64,000 bases of DNA from Ga0077523 sp038324085 (GCA_038324085.1 JBBQHP010000013.1:1-64000); one strand, 5' to 3'. Positions 1 through 8,078 are shown, numbered from the stretch's first letter. Program-made: numbers and translations. The notes: generated by a model not told the origin, from the sequence alone.

Positions 1-141
1 CGCCAACTCGAGACGGCCATCAAGCAGTACCTCGATATCAACAATGCCAACCCGAAGCCGTTCACTTGGGTCAAGTCTGCCGATGACATCCTCGCGAGCA
101 TCGAAAGATTTTGTCTGCGTATTTCTAACTCAGGACACTAG
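1..141 (+). CDS. IS630-family transposase, C-terminal end (partial)
   Basis: The window opens inside a reading frame that runs 46 codons to a TAG at 139-141. The residues include the motif NPKPFTWVKSADDILASI, which resembles the C-terminal tail of IS630-family (DDE) transposases; the catalytic part lies left of the window. Nothing visible tells whether the element is intact. The frame has no relation to the genes that follow, so this is taken as the right-hand end of an insertion sequence or its remnant. Confidence 0.6.
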   Translation, partial: RQLETAIKQYLDINNANPKPFTWVKSADDILASIERFCLRISNSGH

Positions 142-221
142 GTCCCCTTCCATCGGTAATGCCCGCGGCCCGCGGGTGTCTCGGACGGCTCACCCAGCCT
201 CGCGGATCGCTGCGACTCGAC

Positions 222-248
222 GCCTGAGCCTGCTGCGCAGGCTGAGGC
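222..248. repeat. 12-bp-stem hairpin beside the transposase remnant
   Basis: Two 12-nt arms at 222-233 and 237-248 are reverse complements except for one position and are separated by a 3-nt loop (TGC). It lies in the 284-nt stretch between the transposase end and the next gene, which otherwise holds no convincing gene. No T-run follows, so it is not a typical terminator; it may belong to the insertion-sequence end or be a REP-like element. Confidence 0.4.
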
Positions 249-339
249 ACTCCCGCGAGCGTGCGATCTCTCGGCGCCGGTTGCGCGAGAGGTAGCACAG
301 CGAGATTTCATTTAGAACTTCATTCTTGTAAGGTTTGAT

Positions 340-364
340 GCCCCTCGATGCTACCGGGGCTTTT
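340..364 (+). terminator. possible intrinsic terminator
   Basis: GCCCC (340-344) pairs with GGGGC (356-360) across an 11-nt loop and is followed directly by TTTT. The stem is short, so the call is weak. It would end transcription coming from the left edge before the 2-hydroxyacid dehydrogenase gene. Confidence 0.35.
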
Positions 365-425
365 GAATTCCGGCGTCGGCCGCATACACTGCGCGCTGCT
401 CTGATTTTCGCCCTGTCGCCCGCCC

Positions 426-1424
426 GTGCTGCTCGTCATCAAGACCATCGACAACGACGGCCGTCTGGAGCCGGTTCGCAGTTTCCTGGAAACGCCCTGG
501 GAATGGGTAGTGTCCGACCATGCCGATCGGCCCGCCTATGCAAGCGCGATCGCCGAAGCCGACGCCACCATCTCCATGAACTGGTCGGCCAGATTCCCCG
601 CCGCGCCCAGATTGAAACTGTTGCAGCTCCCTGGCGCCGGGATCGACGACATCGACCTCGCCGCGGTACCCGCGCACGCCTCGGTCTGCAATGCCTATGA
701 GCACGAGATCGGCATCGCCGAGTACGTGCTCGCGGCGATGCTCGAGTGGCAGATCCGGATTCATCGCATGGACACCGAATTCAGGCAGGGGCGCTGGTGG
801 GGCGGCTTCCTGCATGGCCCCCGCCACAGGGAACTGTTCGGACGGACCCTCGGGATCGTCGGCTACGGGCGGATCGGGCGCGAAGTGGCGAGGCGCGCCC
901 AGGCGTTCGGAATGCGCGTGATCGCCGTGAATCGCACGCCCCGCCCCCCTGACGGCTGGTGCGAGAGCATCTCGGGCATGGAGCACATGCCCGCGCTCCT
1001 CGCCCAATCGGATTTCGTCCTCGCGGCTTTGCCGCTCGACGAGCGCTCACGCGGAATTTTCGACCGGCGCGCATTTGCCGCGATGCGACAGGACGCCGTC
1101 ATCATCAATGTCGGACGCGGGCTCACGATCGACGAGCAGGCCCTGTTCGAGGCGTGCCGGGACCGACGGATCGGCGGGGCGATAATCGATACGTGGTACC
1201 GCTATCCGGCCCAGGGTAGCGATGTCGGTACTCCCCATCGGGGATCGAGTTTCCCGTTTCACGAGCTCGACAATGTCATCATGTCACCGCATGCGTCCGC
1301 ATGGACCGATGCTCTGATCGAACGCCGCTGCCGCGTGATCGCGGGCAATCTTGACCGGCTCGCGCGCGGCGAGCCACTCGTAAACGTGGTGCGCGGCCCG
1401 TCGCGTGCGGCGGCCATTGCCTGA
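426..1424 (+). CDS. D-isomer-specific 2-hydroxyacid dehydrogenase family protein
   Basis: A 332-residue NAD(P)-dependent oxidoreductase of the D-2-hydroxyacid dehydrogenase fold, probably reducing or oxidising a 2-keto/2-hydroxy acid in the cytoplasm. The Rossmann motif GYGRIG is at residues 146-151, the substrate-binding Arg lies in NVGRG (R231) and the catalytic His in SPHAS (H289). The usual catalytic Glu of the DVFxxEP motif is missing: the sequence there reads DTWYRYP (residues 255-261), so this is a divergent subfamily. The start is GTG. The gene is followed 15 nt later by a fumarylacetoacetate-hydrolase-like gene, suggesting one operon for a carboxylic acid. Substrate unknown. Confidence 0.8.
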   Translation: MLLVIKTIDNDGRLEPVRSFLETPWEWVVSDHADRPAYASAIAEADATISMNWSARFPAAPRLKLLQLPGAGIDDIDLAAVPAHASVCNAYEHEIGIAEYVLAAMLEWQIRIHRMDTEFRQGRWWGGFLHGPRHRELFGRTLGIVGYGRIGREVARRAQAFGMRVIAVNRTPRPPDGWCESISGMEHMPALLAQSDFVLAALPLDERSRGIFDRRAFAAMRQDAVIINVGRGLTIDEQALFEACRDRRIGGAIIDTWYRYPAQGSDVGTPHRGSSFPFHELDNVIMSPHASAWTDALIERRCRVIAGNLDRLARGEPLVNVVRGPSRAAAIA

Positions 1425-1439
1425 CGCAGGACAACGACC

Positions 1440-2234
1440 ATGACAATGAATTCCGAGACCATCGAGCGTGCGGCCGAGCTGCTGTGGACCACGTGGCAGG
1501 AGGGCGGGCTGCTCGACGCGCTCCCCGAAGCCCTTCGTCCCGCCTCCGTTCCCGACGGGTTCGCGATCCAGGCGGCGATCACCCGCCTATCGGGAGATTC
1601 CCGTTTTGGCTGGAAGATCGCGGCGACCAGCGCGGCAGGTCAGGCGCACATCGGCGTCGATGGCCCGCTGGCCGGAACCCTGCTCGCCGGGCGGGCCCGA
1701 CCCTGCCCCGCGCGCTTCCCGATCGGGGCGCATCTCATGCGGGTCGCCGAAGCCGAGTTCGCCTTTCGAATCGGTCGGGATCTGCCCGCCCGCGCCGAGC
1801 CCTACTCGGCGGAGGAGGTACTGGGCGCAGTGACCAGCCTGCATCCGGCGATCGAAGTTCCCGATTCGCGCTATCGGGATTTCGCGCGCGTCGGCGCCGC
1901 GCAACTGACCGCCGACAATGCATGTGCGTCCTGGTTTGCCCTCGGCCCCGCAACCGATCGGAAGTGGCGCGAGCTCGACCTCGCGCAGCATCCGGTGCGC
2001 GCCTACGTGAACGGGTCGCTGGCGCAGTCCGGCAGCGGCGCGAATGTGCTGGGCGATCCCCGCGTCGCGCTGACCTGGATGGCGAATGCATTGTCGCGAT
2101 TCGGCACCGGTCTCGCCGAGGGTGAGGTCGTGACGACGGGCACGTGCGTCAAGCCCGTAGTGGTCAATGAGGGCGATACCGTGGTCGCGGACTTCGGCCC
2201 GCTGGGTCGCGCCGAAGTGGCCTTCGACGCCTAG
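1440..2234 (+). CDS. 2-keto-4-pentenoate hydratase / fumarylacetoacetate hydrolase family protein
   Basis: A 264-residue cytoplasmic protein of the MhpD/FAH type, which hydrate or hydrolyse 2-keto acids using a divalent metal. The acidic metal-binding stretch is visible as AEAEFAFRIGRDL near residue 102, and the C-terminal part carries the VVTTGTC/GDTVVADFGPLG signature of the family. It starts with ATG 15 nt after the upstream 2-hydroxyacid dehydrogenase, so both probably act on the same short-chain acid. The substrate cannot be read from the sequence. Confidence 0.8.
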   Translation: MTMNSETIERAAELLWTTWQEGGLLDALPEALRPASVPDGFAIQAAITRLSGDSRFGWKIAATSAAGQAHIGVDGPLAGTLLAGRARPCPARFPIGAHLMRVAEAEFAFRIGRDLPARAEPYSAEEVLGAVTSLHPAIEVPDSRYRDFARVGAAQLTADNACASWFALGPATDRKWRELDLAQHPVRAYVNGSLAQSGSGANVLGDPRVALTWMANALSRFGTGLAEGEVVTTGTCVKPVVVNEGDTVVADFGPLGRAEVAFDA

Positions 2235-2276
2235 GAGCCTGGAATCGAGCCCACCGGCGCTCCGCAACCGGGCCCG

Positions 2277-3752
2277 TTGTTGAGGCTGTTGCGGATACTG
2301 TCGCGCCCGATCTACTACCCCAGTTCGTTCCTGAAGCTCATCATCGCGGGCTTCCTGCTCGTGTCGCTGCCGCTCATCTTCGCCATCGCCAACAACGCGG
2401 TGTCCATTCACGAGATCGTGGAACGCAGCCAGCGCACCGTGCAGCAAGCCGTGCAGGCTACGCAGGCGAGCCGCCTGATCATCGAACAGGTCAACGCCAT
2501 GGAGCGCAGCGGCCGTCAGTTTGCGGCGCTCGGAGACACGGCCCTGCTCGAAGGCTACGAAAATGCCCGCGCGCGTTTCGTGGAAACCACGCAACGGATG
2601 GGCAGCTTCCGACTCGACGCCGAACAATCGAACCAGCTCAAGATACTCAAGCAACGCGAGCACGATCTCTGGGAGGGCATCGAAGCCGGGCGCACGAACC
2701 CGGCTTCGCTGGATCCATTGCTCTCCGAGTTCACGGCGCTCGATGAGCTCGCCCAGTCCCTCGACACCATGGGCTCGAGCGTGGTGGAGCGCGAGGTGGC
2801 CTCGCTCCAGACCGTGGCCGAAGGCCTGCAGCGGTTCATCTTCTGGCAACTGGTGGCGCTGGTGCCGGTCGCACTGTTCATCGTCGTCGGGGCGATCATC
2901 CTGATCTCACGTCCGATATCCCAGATCGATGCCGCGATCCGCCGCCTGGGCGAAGGCGACTTCGGCACGCGAGTGGAAGTGCATGGCCCGGAAGACCTGC
3001 AGCATCTCGGCCGACAACTCGAGTGGATGCGATTGAAACTGATCGACCTCGAAGAGCAGAAGACACGGTTCCTGCGCCACGTGTCCCACGAGCTCAAGAC
3101 GCCCCTCGCGACGCTGAAGGAAGGCGTCGACCTGCTGGAGGAACAGGTGGTGGGTGCTCTGTCGCCGGCGCAGCGCGAGATCGCGACCATCCTCAAGCAG
3201 AGCACGCAGCGCTTGCAACGCCTCATCGAGGATCTGCTCTCGTTCCAGACCGCGCAGTATCAGCGCGGCGCGGTGGCTTTCTCGCCGGTGCCGCTGTCCG
3301 AGGTCATCGCACGCGCCGGCCAGATGCATCGCCTGTCGATCGCGTCGAAGGGATTGCGCTTCCAGGTCGATTGCCCGGTGATCGTTCTCGACGCCGATCA
3401 GGACAAGCTCGCCGCGGTGGTGGACAATCTCGTTTCGAATGCGGTGAAGTATTCGCCGGCCGGCGGCCGCATCCTGGTGATGGCCCGCTCGAACGGTACC
3501 GAGGCCCGTCTCGAGGTTGTCGACGACGGGCCCGGCATCGCCCGCGAGGAACGCGAGACGGTGTTCGAGCCTTTCTTCCAGGGCAGCACTCCCTACCAGG
3601 GTCCGGTGAAAGGCACCGGTCTCGGACTCGCAATCGTGAAGGAATTCGTGGCGGCGCACCGGGGCCGCGTGGAGATCATCGACGACGGCGCGCGCGGGGC
3701 CCATTTCCGGGTCTCGCTTCCACTCTCCCAAAGGCAACTTGCGGCAGCCTAG
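2277..3752 (+). CDS. glrK: GlrK-like sensor histidine kinase
   Basis: A 491-residue inner-membrane sensor kinase. TM1 is at about residues 18-40, followed by a periplasmic helical domain (41-187), TM2 at 188-211, a HAMP linker (212-260) and the HisKA box RHVSHELKTPLATL with phospho-acceptor H271. The ATPase boxes DNLVSNAVKYSP, DDGPGIA and GTGLGLAIVKEF follow. The gene order kinase - lipoprotein - sigma-54 regulator matches enterobacterial glrK-qseG-glrR, which supports the assignment over a generic kinase. The start is TTG; a second TTG follows immediately. It is expected to phosphorylate GlrR at 4340-5695. Confidence 0.85.
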   Translation: MLRLLRILSRPIYYPSSFLKLIIAGFLLVSLPLIFAIANNAVSIHEIVERSQRTVQQAVQATQASRLIIEQVNAMERSGRQFAALGDTALLEGYENARARFVETTQRMGSFRLDAEQSNQLKILKQREHDLWEGIEAGRTNPASLDPLLSEFTALDELAQSLDTMGSSVVEREVASLQTVAEGLQRFIFWQLVALVPVALFIVVGAIILISRPISQIDAAIRRLGEGDFGTRVEVHGPEDLQHLGRQLEWMRLKLIDLEEQKTRFLRHVSHELKTPLATLKEGVDLLEEQVVGALSPAQREIATILKQSTQRLQRLIEDLLSFQTAQYQRGAVAFSPVPLSEVIARAGQMHRLSIASKGLRFQVDCPVIVLDADQDKLAAVVDNLVSNAVKYSPAGGRILVMARSNGTEARLEVVDDGPGIAREERETVFEPFFQGSTPYQGPVKGTGLGLAIVKEFVAAHRGRVEIIDDGARGAHFRVSLPLSQRQLAAA

Positions 3753-3764
3753 CCCCTTTCCAAA

Positions 3765-4343
3765 ATGAAGCACCTGGCTGCACTCACACTGCTCATCCTG
3801 CCGCTGGCGGGCTGCTACCTGCAGCCGCCGCGGCCGGAAATAGAACAGGAGACGCGCCCACCTCCCCCTACGGAGATCGAAGTACCCATCTGCGAAACGC
3901 ACGTCACGGAAGTCCTGACGGGCGCCGACGACACCTTGGTGTTCCTCGCGAATCTCAAGAAGCAATCGCCGGCCGAACTCAAGGCCTCGCTTCAGCAGGC
4001 GCGCAAGGATTTCACCGAAACCGGCAGTGAAGCAGCGCGCATGCGCTTGATCCTGCTGTACATGCATCCGGGCGCGCCGTTTCGCAACGAAGCGCAGGCC
4101 ATCCAGCTGCTCGACCCGTACATCCGCGACAACACGAATCCGTCCAGCCCGTACCGGGGCATCGCGCAGATGCTGCTCACGAACCTGGAAGAGGTGCGCC
4201 GCGCAGAGACAGTGATCCAGGCGCAGGCGGCGAAAACCAGGGAGGAACAGAAACGGGGCGATGAACTCCAACGGAAACTCGACGCGATGATGGACGTGGA
4301 GCGCGCTATGATTCTCAAGGATCAGAACCCGAGGAAGAAATGA
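3765..4343 (+). CDS. qseG: QseG/YfhG-like outer-membrane lipoprotein
   Basis: A 192-residue lipoprotein: residues 1-17 form a signal peptide ending in the lipobox LAGC. A proline-rich linker and a mostly helical body follow, with a charged C-terminal helix (residues about 145-192). In enterobacteria the gene between glrK and glrR encodes QseG, which contacts the sensor kinase in the periplasm. Here the position is the same and the stop overlaps the glrR start by 4 nt (ATGA). Assignment rests mainly on gene order, size and lipobox because the family is poorly conserved. Confidence 0.7.
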   Translation: MKHLAALTLLILPLAGCYLQPPRPEIEQETRPPPPTEIEVPICETHVTEVLTGADDTLVFLANLKKQSPAELKASLQQARKDFTETGSEAARMRLILLYMHPGAPFRNEAQAIQLLDPYIRDNTNPSSPYRGIAQMLLTNLEEVRRAETVIQAQAAKTREEQKRGDELQRKLDAMMDVERAMILKDQNPRKK

Positions 4344-5695
4344 TGCGATCGACGGCAAAAGTATTGGTGGTTGACGACGATGCGGATCTTCTGCGCCTTG
4401 TCTCCATTCGGCTACAGTCGGCCGGCTTCGAAGTTTCCACCGCGGATAGCGGGGAACGTGCGCTTGCGATCCTGTCGGCCTCGATGCCGCAGGTCGTCGT
4501 AACGGACCTGCGCATGGGCGGAATGGACGGCATGGCGCTCTTCGACCAGATACATCGGTCCAACCCGGTGCTGCCGGTGATCATTCTCACTGCGCACGGT
4601 ACGATACCCGACGCCGTGGCGGCCACCCAGCGAGGCGTGTTCGGTTACCTGACCAAGCCATTCGACGGAAAGGATCTGGTCACACAGGTGACGCGCGCAG
4701 CGGCCTTGTCTGCTCCCGCCGTGACCGACGAACCCAACGAAGAGTGGAAGAGCGGGATCGTGACCCGCAATCCGGAGTTCGAGGCCGTGCTCTCGCGTTC
4801 GAAACTCGTCGCCTCGGGCGACGCAAGCGTGCTGATTCGCGGTGAAAGCGGGACTGGCAAGGAACTGCTGGCGCGCGCGATCCATCGGGCCAGCCCGCGC
4901 CGTGACCGGCCGTTCATGGCCATCAACTGCGGCGCCATTCCCGAGGCGCTGCTGGAATCGGAATTGTTCGGTCACGTCAAGGGATCCTTCACCGGTGCCG
5001 GGCGCGACCACGAAGGGCTGATCCAGTCCTCCAACGGCGGCACGGTGTTTCTCGACGAGATCGGCGACATGCCGGTGCCTCTGCAGGTGAAGCTGCTGCG
5101 GGTACTGCAGGAGCGCACCGTGCGGCCGGTGGGTTCGACGCAATCCGTCGCGGTCGACGTACGCATAGTGTCGGCCACGCATCGGGACCTTGAAGCAGCG
5201 ATCCGCGACGGCCAGTTCAGGGAAGATCTCTACTACCGCCTGAACGTTGTGAGTTTCACGCTGCCGCCGCTGCGTGAGCGGCGCGAAGACGTGCCGCTGC
5301 TCGCGGGACATTTCCTGACCCAGATCGCGCGCAAATACAACAAGACCGTCAATGCGTTTTCCGCCGACGCCCTGCAGCGTCTCGTCAAATACGATTGGCC
5401 GGAGAACGTGCGGGAACTGGTGAACGTCGTCGAACAGGTCGTCGCACTCACCACCAGCGCTGTCGTTAGCCCGGCACTGGTCGAGAGCGCACTGCGTACC
5501 CAGGCGACCGAGCTCGATTCCTTCGAACAGGCCCGGGGCCAGTTCGAAAGAGACTACCTCGCGCGTTTGTTGAAGATGACCAGCGGCAACGTCACGCATG
5601 CCGCGCGACTTGCAAAGCGCAACCGGACCGAGTTCTACAAGCTGCTCCACCGTCACCACCTCGATCCGGGACTGTTCAAGGTGATGACTTCCTAG
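4340..5695 (+). CDS. glrR: GlrR-like sigma-54-dependent response regulator
   Basis: A 451-residue cytoplasmic activator. The receiver domain has the phospho-acceptor D56 (VVTDLRM) and the conserved Lys in TKPF. The AAA+ domain has Walker A GESGTGKE (168-175), the sigma-54 contact loop GSFTGA (215-220; Ser replaces the common Ala) and Walker B FLDE (237-240). The C-terminal Fis-type helix-turn-helix is around residues 410-440. It is translationally coupled to the qseG-like gene through an ATGA overlap. A sigma-54 promoter lies 75 nt downstream of its stop, so the next gene is a likely target. Confidence 0.9.
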   Translation: MMRSTAKVLVVDDDADLLRLVSIRLQSAGFEVSTADSGERALAILSASMPQVVVTDLRMGGMDGMALFDQIHRSNPVLPVIILTAHGTIPDAVAATQRGVFGYLTKPFDGKDLVTQVTRAAALSAPAVTDEPNEEWKSGIVTRNPEFEAVLSRSKLVASGDASVLIRGESGTGKELLARAIHRASPRRDRPFMAINCGAIPEALLESELFGHVKGSFTGAGRDHEGLIQSSNGGTVFLDEIGDMPVPLQVKLLRVLQERTVRPVGSTQSVAVDVRIVSATHRDLEAAIRDGQFREDLYYRLNVVSFTLPPLRERREDVPLLAGHFLTQIARKYNKTVNAFSADALQRLVKYDWPENVRELVNVVEQVVALTTSAVVSPALVESALRTQATELDSFEQARGQFERDYLARLLKMTSGNVTHAARLAKRNRTEFYKLLHRHHLDPGLFKVMTS

Positions 5696-5734
5696 GGCCA
5701 CGGCGCCGGGCTCGAAGATTTTACGTTCAATAAT

Positions 5735-5787
5735 ACGACTAAGCTCTTGATTGTATTGTCTCAGTCGTTTACGGCATGCACGTTGCT
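5735..5787 (+). promoter_or_regulatory. sigma-54 (-24/-12) promoter with adjoining inverted repeat
   Basis: CGGCATGCACGTTGCT at 5772-5787 fits the sigma-54 consensus, with GG (-24) and GC (-12) exactly 10 nt apart and the TTGCT -12 box. Immediately upstream, ACGACTAAG (5735-5743) and CTCAGTCGT (5760-5768) form a 9-nt inverted repeat with one mismatch in an AT-rich patch. The predicted start of transcription is near 5798, some 75 nt before the ATG at 5873. The position just after glrR suggests that GlrR is the activator; this is inference. Confidence 0.6.
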
Positions 5788-5872
5788 CTAAAGGCTCGCC
5801 GTTTCGGGCCGCTATGGAGTGGGTCACGGGGACCGTTTCGATCATCCGCGATCAGAGCAACGGAGGAATCTC

Positions 5873-6355
5873 ATGCAAACCAGAAGCAGGCTGCTGTTTC
5901 CGCTAATGGTGGTCGCGGCCGTATCGGTCGTCGTCTTCAGCGGGATCGGGCTGGCAGCCATCACAGGACATCTGCGCCTGGGCCACGGTGGCGCGAATCC
6001 GGCGACCGAGTTCTCTTTGCCCGCGTCCAAGGCCTCGGCCAAAGGAAAGGCAGCCCTGTTGCAGCAGCTCGGCGCCGGCCAGTGCCTGTCGTGCGGAAAA
6101 GTCCGGTCCATCGAATCGATGACACCCGATGCTCTTGCCGCGGCCTCGGGAGGCCCACTCGTGATGCGAGATCCGAATGGATCGACGGCAGGAAACCTCA
6201 CTGCACCCGACGCGGAGAAGGCGGCCACCGGATACGTCGTGCGTCTGCAGATGGACGACGGAACGACGCGGATCATTCAGGAACACGCAAAGCCGCCCTT
6301 CTCGGTCGGTCAGCGAGTACGCCTGATGAATGGTCTGGTGCTGACGCTCGGCTGA
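5873..6355 (+). CDS. membrane-anchored SlyB-C-terminus-like envelope protein
   Basis: A 160-residue protein with one N-terminal hydrophobic segment (residues 7-30) that serves as a signal/anchor without a lipobox. It also has a Cys pair in GQCLSCGK and a C-terminal stretch (VVRLQMDDGTTRII, FSVGQRVRLMNG) that resembles the last part of SlyB/PcpA outer-membrane proteins. ATG 5873 is chosen because GGAGGA precedes it by 6 nt; an in-frame start further up at 5819 lacks this. It is the only gene after the sigma-54 promoter and is closed by hairpins. Function unknown, probably envelope-stress related. Confidence 0.6.
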   Translation: MQTRSRLLFPLMVVAAVSVVVFSGIGLAAITGHLRLGHGGANPATEFSLPASKASAKGKAALLQQLGAGQCLSCGKVRSIESMTPDALAAASGGPLVMRDPNGSTAGNLTAPDAEKAATGYVVRLQMDDGTTRIIQEHAKPPFSVGQRVRLMNGLVLTLG

Positions 6356-6383
6356 ACTCCGGGGCCACATCCTGGCCCGAAGG

Positions 6384-6410
6384 TCCGACGTGAGAACGTC
6401 GGATCTTTTC
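6384..6410 (+). terminator. intrinsic terminator overlapping the next start codon
   Basis: TCCGACGT (6384-6391) and ACGTCGGA (6396-6403) form a perfect 8-bp stem with a GAGA loop, followed by TCTTTTC. A second hairpin (GGGCCA/TGGCCC) lies at about 6362-6378. It would terminate the envelope-protein transcript. The GTG start of the downstream lipoprotein sits inside the stem, so the structure could also hide that start. Confidence 0.6.
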
Positions 6411-6677
6411 ATTGCTGCTGCTTGCGCATGTGCCATTCTCGGCGTTGCCGGTTGCGCCAGCCCGCCTGGCGCGCCGACCTCCGCGCCGAGCCCGAAACCG
6501 CCGCCGCCCAGCTACAACCTGGCGGGATATCCTCCGGCGTTCAAGGACGGATTCAAGGCAGGCTGCAGCGCGGCGAAACAAGGCACATCGAGCGTGACGG
6601 ATGCCGCCCGCTACGGCTCCGACCCACAGTACAAGGCTGGATGGAAAGACGGGCAGTCGATCTGCAAAGCGAAATAA
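6390..6677 (+). CDS. small lipoprotein of unknown function
   Basis: A 95-residue protein with a short signal peptide and lipobox VAGC (Cys at residue 21), then a Pro/Ser-rich linker and a mature part with two further cysteines. The mature part carries a repeated FKDGFKAG / YKAGWKDG motif seen in small uncharacterised lipoproteins. The only plausible start is GTG 6390, with GAAGG 7 nt upstream, although it lies in the stem of a terminator-like hairpin. Compositionally it matches its neighbours. Function not recognised. Confidence 0.55.
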   Translation: MRTSDLFIAAACACAILGVAGCASPPGAPTSAPSPKPPPPSYNLAGYPPAFKDGFKAGCSAAKQGTSSVTDAARYGSDPQYKAGWKDGQSICKAK

Positions 6678-6686
6678 GCCCGAGGT

Positions 6687-7634
6687 TCAGCGCGTGTCTC
6701 CGGTGGAATCGCGCTGCGTTGCTGCCATCGCCGGGTAGAGTTGCCGGACGGTCCGCAGGTACTCCGCATCGATCAGCGCCAGACCGCGAAAGCGCACGGG
6801 TGGCGGCATGGCGAGGACATCCGCCATTGCCATCCCGTCAGCGGCCGACCGCTCGAGGCGCCCGGACAGCCACAAGAGATAGTCGCGCGTTTCCCGGAGG
6901 GGCTTGGCAGTGCGCGTCGGCGCACCGTGCCCCGGAACGAGCATCCGGAGCCGCAAGCCCTCGAGGCGATTCAAGGCATCGATCCACTCGTCGATATCCG
7001 CGTTGGCGAACGTCGGGGCGCGTGCGTTGAACACCAGATCGCCCGCGAACAGCACGCCGGTGGTGTGGTCGAAGAGCACGAGATCGCCGCCGGTATGCCC
7101 TTTCGTCGCGATCAGCTCGAATTCATGGCTGCCGAGCCTGAATCGACCACCACTGGCCTGTCTCGTCGGCACCGCGATTTCGGTCCCGGCCGCTGCGTCC
7201 GGCGACACGCGCAGCATCTCCGCGAGGGCGTCCGGCGTTTCGACGCGCATGCTGGCTATGGTCGCAGGCAATCCTTCCACGAGATCGGGATATGCGATAT
7301 TCCCGAGGACGTGATCGCCGTGATGGTGGGTGTTGAACACCCGCACGACGGGGCGGATCGTCTTGCGATGAATCGCGGCGCGCACCTGCTCTGCATAGCG
7401 TCGCGTGGGCCCGCTGTCGATGACGACGACACCTTCGCTCGTGATGACGAAGGCCGTGTTCGCCACGTTGCCGCCGTTCGCCGCCGTCATGTCCTCGTTG
7501 TGCCCCACGAATACCCACGTATCGCTCGCGACTTCGATGGGCGCGAGGCGATAGTCGAAGTCGCCAGCCGAAGCCGACCCCGCGATCGCCCACGTCGCAG
7601 CGGCAAAGAGCACGCCGGAAATGCAACGACGCAC
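6687..7634 (-). CDS. secreted metallo-beta-lactamase-fold hydrolase (quinoprotein-relay type)
   Basis: About 315 residues with an N-terminal signal peptide (VRRCISGVLFAAATWAIAG) and an MBL domain. The zinc motif THHHGDH is visible, with downstream ligands in GHTGGD, FAGD and PGHG. The sequence NGGNVANTAFVITSEGVVVIDSG resembles the SoxH-related hydrolases known as quinoprotein relay system zinc metallohydrolases, which accompany PQQ dehydrogenases; a xoxF operon lies 27 kb away. GTG 7634 is chosen because it follows the upstream stop by 2 nt and begins a good signal peptide. The exact substrate is unknown. Confidence 0.65.
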   Translation of the reverse strand: MRRCISGVLFAAATWAIAGSASAGDFDYRLAPIEVASDTWVFVGHNEDMTAANGGNVANTAFVITSEGVVVIDSGPTRRYAEQVRAAIHRKTIRPVVRVFNTHHHGDHVLGNIAYPDLVEGLPATIASMRVETPDALAEMLRVSPDAAAGTEIAVPTRQASGGRFRLGSHEFELIATKGHTGGDLVLFDHTTGVLFAGDLVFNARAPTFANADIDEWIDALNRLEGLRLRMLVPGHGAPTRTAKPLRETRDYLLWLSGRLERSAADGMAMADVLAMPPPVRFRGLALIDAEYLRTVRQLYPAMAATQRDSTGDTR

Positions 7635-7636
7635 GT

Positions 7637-8062
7637 TCAGTACACGGATACGAGCAGGCTGCACGGGGTCTGCTCGAGCAGTGACGAGCCCACCCACCCG
7701 CGCCACCAGCGCGCAGCGAACGAGGTTGCCCTCGGGTGCGCGACGAGCATCATGCTCGAATTGACCTGCGTCGCGAGCTTGCAGATCTCCTCCACCGGCT
7801 CGCCCCACGACATGTGTCCGCTCGCCGGAAATCCCTGATCGATGAGCGCAGCCACGCAATCATCCAGCAACGCCTTGGCGCGCGCCCGCTCCTCGTCGAT
7901 CACCTGTCCCGGGACGTAACCCTCCGCCAGAAACAGACCGGCCGGCATCGGCAATACCGCCAGCAGATGGGTTTCGTCGTGCGGCAACAGCGCGATCTCG
8001 GGTGCGGACAGCAACGCGCGCTGCCCCTCGATCGTTCCATCGTAGGCCATCAGGATTCGCAT
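7637..8062 (-). CDS. universal stress protein (UspA family)
   Basis: A 141-residue single-domain Usp protein starting MRILMAYDGT, the first beta-strand and nucleotide-binding Asp typical of the family, and ending with the SLLEQTPCSLLVSVY strand. The usual G-2x-G-9x-G(S/T) loop is degraded, so ATP binding is uncertain. It sits between a SDR gene upstream and the secreted MBL hydrolase gene, whose start follows after 2 nt. The three minus-strand genes probably form one transcript. Confidence 0.75.
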   Translation of the reverse strand: MRILMAYDGTIEGQRALLSAPEIALLPHDETHLLAVLPMPAGLFLAEGYVPGQVIDEERARAKALLDDCVAALIDQGFPASGHMSWGEPVEEICKLATQVNSSMMLVAHPRATSFAARWWRGWVGSSLLEQTPCSLLVSVY

Positions 8063-8078
8063 GATCCACTCTTGCGGT

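Noticed and set aside
142..425. Possible tRNA or small RNA gene in the left gap
   Set aside because: No cloverleaf or conserved T-loop was found; only hairpins are present.
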